A DNA stretch of 64,000 bases from Azolla caroliniana. Taxonomy: Eukaryota; Polypodiophyta. The translations under genes were made by a program, and so were the position numbers. The stretch lies in the NCBI GenBank assembly GCA_043228905.1, contig JBHGNT010000017.1:17794001-17858000 (forward strand). The letters are read 5' to 3'. The notes beneath the pieces were generated by a model, which was not told the origin of the DNA, did not search any database, and worked only from the letters and a program-made list of their open reading frames with translations. Positions 42,501 through 51,538 of the stretch are shown one piece after another; positions within the stretch are counted from its first letter, which is position 1, and every line of letters begins with the position of its first letter.

Positions 42501-44119
42501 AACAGTCCAGAGGGTGAAAAATGTTTTGTATTGGAGTCAACTACATTGGGTCAAATTCGCCATCGAAATCTCGTGAAAATATTCGGTACCTTATCATCTG
42601 AAAATTCAAAATGCTTGATTCTGGATTACAAACCAAATGGGAACCTAGATTTGCATCTACACACACATACATCCAACTTAAGTTGGGATCAACGATTTAA
42701 TATCGCTCTTGGAGTAGCACATGGATTGGTTTATCTGCATGAGGAAACGGGATTCGGTCGGGTTCTCCACTGTGACCTCAAGCCGAGCAATATTCTTCTT
42801 GATGAGGATTTCGAGGCACATATCAGCGACTTTGGTATTGCACGGATGACAAGCTCTGAAATTGAATTTGCGGTTTCTATGTCGGGTATGCAAGGATCAA
42901 TTGGATATATGGCACCAGGTATCCAGTCCACTATATTGTTTTCTTTGGGTTGTTCTTATGTATGTGTATGTGTGTGAGAGAGAAACGAAGTGAAATTATG
43001 CGACTTAAGAAGACCAAAATAATGCAAAAAATAATAATAAATGGAGAGTTAAAAAAGAGGATTCAATTAGAATGCATAAGTGTAGAAACTTCTCTAGTGG
43101 AAGGGTAGAGATAAAGAAGGTCCTAAAGAAAGGATTTTTCCTGTTTATTAGAGGTTTTGTAAATCATAACCACTGGATAATATAAATCATGTACAATGAT
43201 ATAAAAACCGTGGATACAAGTAATGCAAAGGATACAATGTATGCAAAAGAAATAAATAAACAGAGGAGAGGTAGAATGTTAGTGTGTCACCTCATGAATT
43301 CTCTAATACCCCTCTACAAGGTTTAGGGTTTAGGGTTGTCTAATGCTATGAGGTTAGTGTAAAGAATGCTAACTCTGGTAGAGTTGGGGTGTGGGCAAGC
43401 GTAGTGCACGTGTGAGCAAGAGCGAGAATCAGAGAAAATAACCAGAAATAATAAAATACACAGTAGCAGGATGACAGCTTATGCACTGAGGAGAAAACTA
43501 TATTAATTAATTAAAAGTCATCAATTGAACAAAATGGGCAAAAGGGGTTTTATATACAGGTCCTCAAGGGACTACCACACTAAATTTTGACAGTGGAGTC
43601 TAATCATAGACATCCACTCGAGTACGATTCTGTCATAAGAATATCTAATATTCTTTGACCACATTTACACTTTACAACTAGATATCACAATCTAGTTCTT
43701 CATGTAACTAGATAGTTCATATGCATTGTTCGTTTCTTCATAAGCACATGTTCTTCATAGTTGATTCTCAATAGTAAGGTGTGTTGGCATGGCCTTCTAA
43801 AGAAGTCTTATCATCTGTATTTATACAGGCTGCCATGGCCAGTTACTCTTCAAGAGACATGCTCTAAATCTACAGATGTCTAATAGGAACAACCCCAAAG
43901 CTATACCCGATAGTAGAAAGTCCATGCATGACTCAAGAGAATGGTTCAGAAGGGCATAGCAACATGAAGTATTGGCCTCACATCCCCAACTTTCTAGTAG
44001 ACTGCAGAGCATATTGGCATCAATTGTCTAGGAAGATCCCACATTTCCATGTACTTTGAAGAAATGAAACTTACCTGACCAAAGCCTGTATGAGCATTAT
44101 TGGTGCAGCCAGCTTAGCC

Positions 44120-44184
<65 letters not shown>

Positions 44185-44995
44185 AGGCATAATATCTGAT
44201 ATACTGCTGAATACTATGAGCTTTGTTTTCCCAGGATTCACTGAGAGAGTGCACTATCTTGTGCAAAAGGATGTAGAGCATCCAAGTATTTTTATATGTA
44301 GCTCCATTCTGATAAAGCAACATTAAACCCCCTGTGTTGTCAAAGATAGTTCTTAGTGCCAACATGGGATCTACAGTATAGAGAATCTACTCCTCGGATC
44401 CCATGTGGTACCAGAAGCATTTGATTCTCTATGCTTTTGAAGCTTGAATAATAAATAAGCCTTTGTCAATAAGTGTCTTGGTTCAGCCAAGAGAGACAGA
44501 GAGAAAGGCAGATTGATTGAGATTGAATTAATTTTGATGGCTCTATATGACTTGCTTTGCTTTGATTAATTAGCAGAATATGCATATGGCGAGAGATTGA
44601 CGGACAAGGTGGATGTGTATAGCTATGGCGTCGTGGTATTAGAGATGATTACAAAGCGGCGTCCGACTAGCAACATTTTCATGGACGGAAAAAGCCTACC
44701 CAAATGGGCGCAATCCGCATTACAAGGGAATTGGATGGACGTGATTGATCCATACCTCGAGAAGGAAATCCAAGATGGATTAGTAGACCAGGAGACCATA
44801 TACAATGTATTGGCTTTGGCATTGGCTTGTGCCAAGGAATCTCCGAAAGATCGGCCAACAATGTTGGCTGTGCTAGAGACATTAGTTCTTTTGAAGCAAG
44901 GAAAGGTAATTGAGGTCCAAGTGGATACCAATTCAGATGCTACTAGTGAATTGGCTTTGTTGGACTCTGGGACTACCTTCAACTCGTCTTTGTGA
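39556..44995 (+). CDS. Leucine-rich-repeat receptor kinase, non-RD (LRR-XII/FLS2-like kinase), three exons
   Basis: Exons 39556-41794, 42109-42918 and 44577-44995 give 1155 residues. Donors are AAG|GTATGT and CAG|GTATCC; acceptors are TTTTACAG and TTAGCAG. Both junctions split a Gly or Glu codon cleanly. Order: signal peptide (about 1-29), LRR cap with SFPCNSSWAGVTC, 26 LRRs of 24 residues, with a non-LRR island (about 35 residues, ending VDEKGTQLNYAYILD) before the last four. Then a C-terminal cap (NADLCGRPL), transmembrane segment 792-815 and kinase. Kinase: Gly loop GRGGSSTVYKG (851 on), Lys 872, HCD at 967-969 in place of HRD, DFG at 987-989, APE completed across intron 2 at 1015-1017. 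HCD makes it a non-RD kinase, typical of plant immune pattern receptors. The ligand is unknown. No frame damage. It acts at the plasma membrane (inference). Confidence 0.9.
40372..40803 (+). repeat. 216-bp tandem duplication of three LRRs within the receptor kinase gene
   Basis: AATGGAAGCCTCCCCAAGGA begins at 40372 and again at 40588, exactly 216 bp (72 codons, three LRRs) apart. Similarity stays high for about 130 bp and then fades. The protein copies both carry NGSLPKEIGNLTN and QLSGELP(W/R)EIGDM. Confidence 0.8.
42919..44576 (+). other. Intron 2 of the receptor kinase gene
   Basis: 1658 bp, GT...AG, interrupting the kinase APE codon. It holds two TTTAGGG heptamers at 43322-43335, a TA microsatellite (44123-44182), and otherwise non-coding text. 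No clear transposon ends were found. Confidence 0.8.
44123..44182. repeat. (TA)n microsatellite in intron 2
   Basis: About 30 uninterrupted AT dinucleotides. Confidence 0.9.
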
Positions 44996-45822
44996 GCATG
45001 AGAAATAGGGCATTCGGCACACTTATGTAAAGAAAATAGTTTTAGAAGTTGTCTGTTGATGTCACTTCAAGCCATCAATTGTATTTTTCATGCTCCAACT
45101 TAGCTTCCAACTTAGTTCCTGTATCATGCTCTATCTTAGTTGCTCTTAGGCACTCTGTGATAATATAACTTGTATTGCTTTCACTAACTCTATGTCAATT
45201 GGATTCAATGCGCTTGTCCTATCCGGCGCGACGTCCAGGGAGAACAACATAGCTTCTCCATGTTATAAATATGTGTACCAACATTGTATCTTGTATTGTA
45301 TTGTATTCTTTTTACTAAGAAATAAAAGAACATCACCTATGACTATGAGCAGGTAACAACTCTCAAAAAATTTCAATTCCTTTTGTGTGCTAGAGTAAAT
45401 TCCCTATGTGATATTCTTTCTCTCCCACATTCTTTTTTATATTGTATTTACTAGAAGACAAAAATAATTGGTTTTCTGTGGTTAGTACTCGAATATAAAA
45501 AGTGCAAGTAACTTTCTAAACCTCAAACATCCATTTACCACTTGCAAGCATGCCACATGTAAATATGGTACTTAGCAAACACACCTTAATTATTGTCACA
45601 ATGAGATGATGATAATCTAGGAAAAATCAAAATATAGAGGCACGATAACATTTGGTTAATGAGAGTGGTAGTGGTGAAGGACAAGTTATGCTATCATGAG
45701 TGGTGGTCACCTAATAATACACATTCCAAAATATAATCTTCATGAAAACATTGGGGACCGACAAACTTTGGCAATGTTCAATCAGGCTTGGCCTTTCGAC
45801 CTATGACTTGCTACGCTTGAGG
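44996..45822. other. 3' flank of the receptor kinase gene and spacer
   Basis: Contains the likely 3' UTR (T-rich, with TTGTATT repeats near 45285-45310) and a polyadenylation-like AATAAA at 45321. No other gene. Confidence 0.5.
45321..45326 (+). terminator. Candidate polyadenylation signal
   Basis: AATAAA lies 326 bases after the kinase stop codon, preceded by T/G-rich TTGTATTGTATT. Plant signals are loose, so an earlier site near 45170 is possible. Confidence 0.35.
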
Positions 45823-45882
45823 GGGAGTGATAGCTGACTTGATAGTTGACTTAGTCGTGAAATAGTTGAGCTTCAAGGGGCG
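45823..45882 (+). repeat. 3'-end remnant (double PPT) of an upstream copia copy
   Basis: CTTGAGGGGGAG (45829) and GAGCTTCAAGGGGCG (ending 45882) sit directly before an LTR. The sibling element C3 ends in the same way on its own strand, with CTTGAGGGGGAG and then GAGCTTGAGGGGGCG before TGTTGAGA. A PPT belongs left of a 3' LTR, so the LTR at 45883 also served an upstream copy. Confidence 0.5.
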
Positions 45883-46434
45883 TGTTGAGAATCAAACTGT
45901 CACGGACACACCAAGTGCGGACTCGGACGGAGCACGAATGATGGGGATAAGAACGTGGAACTTAAGAAGCTGGGAACTTAAGAGCATGAAGATAGAGATG
46001 AAGATTAAGGAGACAAGATGGAATGAAATGAGAATACTAGATTGATGTGTCAATGACTGGCGTTGAATCCCTTGAAAGGGACCAAGGAGGTTATAAGTAT
46101 TGTGAGGTACTATGCATTAGAATATTCTAGAGAATATTTTGGAGAATATTCTAGAACCCTCTAGAACTTTCTAAAAACTCCAAGAACTTGAATAGATAAT
46201 CTACGAAGATATACATAACATGACCATGTATTTGGATGTGTTGGTGTTGAGAGTCGAACTAAACTTCCCATAGTAATAGGTTTCACACTAGCTCATGGTC
46301 ATCCCAGGCTAGTTTTGTAAATAGTAGAAAGGGCACTTGCCCTAGTTTAGTTGGTATTCAAACCAACCCCTTGTAACTTCGTTAGTGTTGGAAGTATTTT
46401 GGTTAATGTAGTATACAGTCTTTTATCTCTGTCT

Positions 46435-46474
<40 letters not shown>

Positions 46475-46483
46475 TTTGCCTTA

Positions 46484-46520
<37 letters not shown>

Positions 46521-46561
46521 TCCGTTGCAGCTAAACCACTCTTACTCCTCATTTCGTTACA
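45883..46561 (+). repeat. C2 5' LTR
   Basis: 679 bp, TGTTGAGA...CGTTACA, followed at once by the PBS. It contains a CT microsatellite (46437-46470) and a CA microsatellite (46487-46515). No second copy in the window. Confidence 0.65.
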
Positions 46562-46573
46562 TGGTATCAGAGC
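46562..46573 (+). other. C2 primer-binding site (tRNA-iMet)
   Basis: TGGTATCAGAGC directly after the LTR. Confidence 0.85.
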
Positions 46574-46680
46574 GCGTGGTAGCTTGATCCAAGCCCAGTC
46601 CGAAGAAACGCGTTCACGAAGAGTTGGCTAATCATTGCACAACATTCACACGGACCGAAGAAACAGAGAAGAAATCACCA

Positions 46681-49298
46681 TGAATACTCAGATGGGAAGC
46701 GCTCTTCCTACGGAGAAGCTCGACAGGACAAACTTCGCATCTTGGGAGTGCAAGATGCATAAATACCTTGTCAGACAAGGATACTGGAGCTATATTGAAG
46801 GGGCTCATGAAACGCAACCCAACCCGACACACGTTGACTACCCAGCGTGGGAGCAGGCCGCAAGCTGTGTGTTGTATTGCCTTGCATCATGCATACATGA
46901 TCACATGCTTGGCTATATTTGAGAGGCGAAAACGCCGAAAGAAGCGTGGGGCAATCTCAAGAAGATCTTCGCGGCCAATACGGCTGCCCGCAAGCTCCAG
47001 CTTCGTCAGGAATTGAATGGCATTCAACAAAGGGACATGTCAATCAGCAGCTACACCTTGAAGATCAAGGAGCTGTGCGATGCCCTCGGGACGATCAATG
47101 TTGGCATTGACGATGAAGAAATGGTGCAGATATGCCTCAAAAGCTTGGCACCTCGATTCAACGCAATAAGGCCCGCCGTCCTCGCAAGAGAGAGTCCTCC
47201 CACCTTTTTCAATCTCTAGTCAATATTGCTGGTCGAGGAAAATCATGCCCGACAAAGGAACAATGCACCAGAGGGTCGGATGCTCTACTCCCAATCGGAT
47301 GATAGAACAAATTTCGGCCGTTAAAATAGAGGTCGATTCGAACAAGGCCGCAATGGTCGGCAGACTCAAGAGCGTAACCCCCACCAATGGCAAGCGAACA
47401 GGAATGGTCCTAGAGAGTTCGGCAGAAGGGGGAGTCATCATGACGGACCAACCAATCGTAACAACCCGAACAAATGCGAGTACTGTGGAAAACACGGCCA
47501 CTATGAAGAGGAGTGCCGCAAAAAGGTACGAAACTCGACTTCAACTAGCCGACAACTCACGAACTACGCATCGAATTCCAACTATGACAATCGTAGTGAA
47601 ATGTTTACGAATTACGCTACAAATTCTGACTACAACGATCGTAGCGGAATGTTCGTAATGAGACACGACGCACACTCGATGTCAGCACATGATTCAACTA
47701 GTGCCTCCGACTCAAATAATGTATGGTTTGTCAATTCGGGATCATCCAATCACATGATGTCTCATGAAGATTGGTTTCGGGAATTACGGAAGCCCGAACG
47801 TCTCGGATATGTTGAAATAGGAGATGGTACGACTCATCCAATACAACATATCAGGAATGTCCCATTCAGAAACGACGGAACACAAACCTACCTCAAGAAT
47901 GTACTGCATGTCCCCACCATCACCAAAAAACTGGTCTTAGTCGGCCAGATTGTCGAACAAGGAATGCAAGTACGATTCAACAACAACGGGTGCTTCATCG
48001 AAAGGGGTGGTCAAGTCGTAGCTCACGGTCGACGAGAAGGCCATATGTTTATCTTTGAATCGAACAAGGTAAAGTCGGCCATGTTCGCAAAGGGCCTCAA
48101 CGTCAAAATGGACTTAAATTTGTGGCACATCAATCTCCAAAAACTTCAAAACATGCAATCGAAAGGAGTCATAATCAGACTCTCGAACTTTACCGTGAAG
48201 GAGATTACGGGCATATGCGAAGCGTGCCAGTTCGGAAAGCAACGTTGACATCCATTTCCGAAAGAGCGGAATGTGAGCAAAGGGATCTTGGATGTCGTAC
48301 ATTCAGATGTATGGGGACCGACCTAGACAAGCACTCTCGGCGGATGCTGATATTACGTTACGTTCATCGACGACTTCTCCAGGAACACCTAATGAAACAA
48401 AAGAGCGAAGTGTTCAGATACTTCTAGAGATTCAAAGCCGAAGTTGAAAAAACTAAGGATTGGCATGTATGTTGCCTTCGATCGGATGGAGGCAAAGAAT
48501 ACTTTTCAGATCAGTTTACGACGTATCTCCGAAAGGAAGGAATCCGACGAGAATTCTCATGCTGTTACACACCTTAGCAGAACGGCGCAACTGAGCGTAA
48601 AAACTGACACATAATAGAAGTCGCACGGGCTATGATGAATGAGAAGAACTTGCTGAAATCGTACTGGGCAGAAGCGGCGAACATGGTTGTATACCTCATG
48701 AATAGGTGCACAACCTCAAGAGTACATGACGTAACTCCTCATGAGAAGTTCTTTGGAAAGTAGCCGGACTTATCACATGTCCGCATTTTCGGTGCAATCG
48801 CTTACGTGCATATTCCCGACGATACGCGAAAAAAGCTCGACCCAAAGTCGGAGAAATGTATCCTCGTAGGATACTCACTCGAACAGAAGGGGTACAAATG
48901 CTACAACCCATCTACCCGAAAAGTTCTAACAAGTCAAGTCGTAGTCTTCGACGAATACACATCCGTACGCACCAGAGAATACTTCGACTCCAACTCCACT
49001 CGACGCAGATGACGCCGAAATAGAAATAGAAGCTGAGGATCGGCTCACGCAGATGTTCGAAGACAACCCAATTTCGACACGGTTGAGTGGGTCATCAGAG
49101 CCGCCAAGCGATCAAAGCACATCTCGGCCGAGTCTGAAGTTGGACAAAGGGAAGGCGAAAATGCAGGAATATGAAGATCAGGAAGAGACTGAGGTGCTTC
49201 ACTCTTTCGACAATGAATTTGAAGGTCTCGACACTCACACAAATGGAGCGAGGACATCCATAGTCCCCACAGATGTAGAGCTACGCCGGTCGACCCGT
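46681..49298 (+). pseudogene. C2 gag, protease and integrase
   Basis: gag starts at ATG 46681 (MNTQMGSALPTEKLDRTNFA), with a TGA at 46921 and later shifts. A zinc knuckle CEYCGKHGHYEEEC is near 47490. The protease active site reads FVNSGSSNHM (near 47730), Asn replacing the catalytic Asp. The integrase zinc domain ends ICEACQFGKQR, and the core has VHSDVWGP then stops. The second Asp block (LRSDGGKEY) is near 48480. The hinge with IRVxxFDE-type text runs to LRRSTR at 49298. It is closely related to C3 throughout. Confidence 0.8.
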
Positions 49299-50398
49299 TG
49301 TCGTGAAGATCCGTCACTACGCGCGGATCGTGAGGCGAAACCGTCGGGGTTCTGGATCGGAAAGACTTGAAGTTGGCGCAAGCTTTAGTGAGAAAGTACT
49401 TAAGCTAGATTGAAAGAGAGAGAGAGAGAGCTTGAGGTAGAATAGAACGCTTGACTTTAGATTGAGAGAGATTAAGATTGAACTCTTGATTTTAGATTTT
49501 AAGAAACAAGTTACATGATCAATTCGATAACGAATTCTCTTCTTCTTAATTTCATAACCCAAAAAACCTAACCCTTCTTCTTTTTCATCCCTTCTTTTAT
49601 AGATGCTCTCATGCATATGATGCATGTGAGGGTACAAGACATGCATAAAATGCATGTTTGCTATTTGGCACTCATGTATTACATGTGGTGCATGATAACC
49701 ATGTCACTCATTTTAGCTCTCATGTATGAAAATTTCCACGTAAAAGTACAATGATAGAAATATAAATTCAACTAAATGTCATGGCTTAGTGGTAAGCCTA
49801 TTGACTCTTAACTAAGAGGTGCAAGGTTTGAATCCTTACTTGCCCTCCTTGTGTATATATATATGTGATATATATATATATTTATTTATTAATTTGGATG
49901 CCGGATGCCGTCGTCGTCATCGCCGGCCTGTTGGATGCCGATACCGCCGGATCACCGGCTCCGCCACCACCTCGCCGGCTCCGTCATATGCCGATTCCGC
50001 CGATCGCCGGTTACCGTCCAGTTCCGTTTTGGTTGGCCAAAACCTTTACGAGTGACTAGGCCACCTCCACTCTTAGTTCAAGTTACCATGAACTCTCTAT
50101 GCTCAACACATAAACAAAAAGATAATAGCTTTTGCTCTACCTTATATATGATGAGAGCCGTATTTGTCAGGCCTATGTGGGATATCTCACAATTTTCTCT
50201 TTTCCTTTCACAAACTTTATACCCTCATATCTTGACATCTAGTGTTCTGTTTCTCGTGTAATAAAGTGCATTCGAAAGCTCTTGAAGACCTCCATCATTT
50301 TGTACTTAGATACTTCACTATTATTGTTTTATGTGATTCATACTCGATTTTGTACGTTTTATGTGATTTTCACACCATTGCCGAAAATTTTCACGACA
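49299..50398 (-). repeat. G2b 3' LTR
   Basis: 1100 bp, starting TGTCGTG and ending CACGACA. The left 75 bp align with the G2a LTR left end (TACGCGCG, GAGGCGAAACC, CGGGG blocks). In the element sense it has a CCGG-rich patch (50035-49897), a (TA) patch, an antisense tRNA-like block (49845-49779), repeated CATGCA motifs, and a TATA box CTATAAAAG near 49600. This order matches N1. No partner LTR is in view. Confidence 0.7.
49779..49845 (+). repeat. tRNA-like block in the G2b LTR
   Basis: Box A TGGCTTAGTGGT (49782) and box B GGTTTGAATCC (49825) are 43 bases apart. GCTT/AAGC could form a D stem, and CTCTTAA sits at the anticodon-loop position. It is antisense to the element, as in N1, and about 70% alike by eye to the N1 block. 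Stems elsewhere are imperfect, so not a working tRNA. Confidence 0.5.
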
Positions 50399-50420
50399 TC
50401 CACCCCCACCAAACCGCACG
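50399..50420 (-). other. G2b polypurine tract
   Basis: Minus-strand GCGGTTTGGTGGGGGTGGA abuts the LTR and is identical to that of N1. Confidence 0.75.
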
Positions 50421-50470
50421 TCCTTCGGTACGTGCCAAGAAGAGAGAAAGTGAGATTTCGGCTACAGTGA

Positions 50471-51529
50471 TCAATAAGATTCCTCCATGTCTTCATTTAC
50501 ATCCGCCCTATTATGTTCATCGTCGAGGTGATCGAGGTTAGGATTCTTGTCTTGTCTTTTCTTGAAAATCTTTACTCTTTTTCTCGCAATGGGTACGACG
50601 AACCTTGATCCGTCTAGCTCTGCAAGGTGGTATGTGGCATTATCGTTGGCACTTGTCACCACATACGGCCCAAACCATCTTCTTGCGAACTTCCTTATTG
50701 TACTGTGTTGATTGTCAAGGCTGCTGCTGTAAACCAAAACCCAATCTCCTTCTTCAATCTTCTTGGGACAAAGTCAATGCGTGTTGTCGAACCGAACTTT
50801 GTTCTTTACTCGGGCTGCCTCCATCATCTTTCGCACTTTTTCTAGATCTTTAGGTCTTCTTTCAAGCTGCCTTATCTACGCCGCTAATAACTCTTCTCGG
50901 CTCATCTCGTTCTCCCACGGTATCGCTACCCATGAGGCGATCGTCCTTTCGATGGGCATAACCGGCTTTTGTCCATACATAAGCTCCATCGGCATATACC
51001 CTGTCACCGAGCTGTGTGTCGTTCTATCGGCCCACAAGGCATAGGGTAATAGTCGTGGCCAATTCCCGACTCGACCGTTGCATGCCTGTACGATGGCTTT
51101 AACGATAGGTCCATGCCCTCGCTCGATCTTCCCATTCGCTTCCGGATTGTAGGCAGTCGTGAGGGAGAGCTTCATGCCTAGTCGTTCAAAGAGCTCCGTC
51201 ACTTCGTGCGCATCCAACTCCCCTCGGTCGACCACTATCTTCCCCACACATCCGTATCGGCAAACAACCTCTTCAAGTAGAAATTTGCAAACGGCTTAAG
51301 TCGTCTTATTTGTCAAGGCTCGTCCTTCCACTTGATTTGTTAAGTCTTCCCTTGCCAGCGCTAAGTACTTCATTTGTCCCACTCCCATTGGCATCGAGAC
51401 CAGATCCACCATCCATTTGAAGTGTATGGTGAGTGGGTATGTCGGCTGTAACTCATCACGATGACATATATTTGAATATATTTGGCAAGTTTCGCATGTG
51501 GACACGAAATGGAGTACATCTTTGTACAT
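50471..51529 (-). pseudogene. G2b integrase
   Basis: Minus strand. The zinc domain end is CETCQIYS near 51485. The core has MVDLVSMPMGVGQ (first Asp), VDRGELDAHE (second Asp), and GKIERGHGP with the Glu. The C-terminal domain reads VYSSSLDNQHSTIRKFARRW and ends KIFKKRQDKN. There is a stop near 51298 and a shift before the last domain. It is better preserved than the G2a copy. No chromodomain. Confidence 0.8.
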
Positions 51530-51538
51530 GCTTGGCCA

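Larger units (their letters stand above)
45883..49298 (+). mobile_element. C2, Ty1/copia retrotransposon, interrupted by G2b
   Basis: 5' LTR, tRNA-iMet PBS, and gag, protease and integrase sequence on the plus strand. Coding homology to C3 stops in the hinge after the integrase, exactly where TGTCGTG of the G2b LTR begins (49299). The RT part and 3' LTR would lie right of G2b, outside the recognisable window. Many stops; inactive. Confidence 0.75.

Noticed and set aside
43821-44365. Small frames inside intron 2
   Set aside because: No domain; one is a translation of the TA microsatellite.
49305-49370. Shared EDPSL residues at the ends of C2 and C3 as evidence of a common RT-deletion breakpoint
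   Set aside because: In C2 these residues are encoded by the G2b LTR that begins at 49299, so the match is chance.
49779-49845. A functional tRNA-Lys gene
   Set aside because: Boxes and spacing fit, but anticodon and acceptor stems do not pair well, and the block lies inside an LTR.
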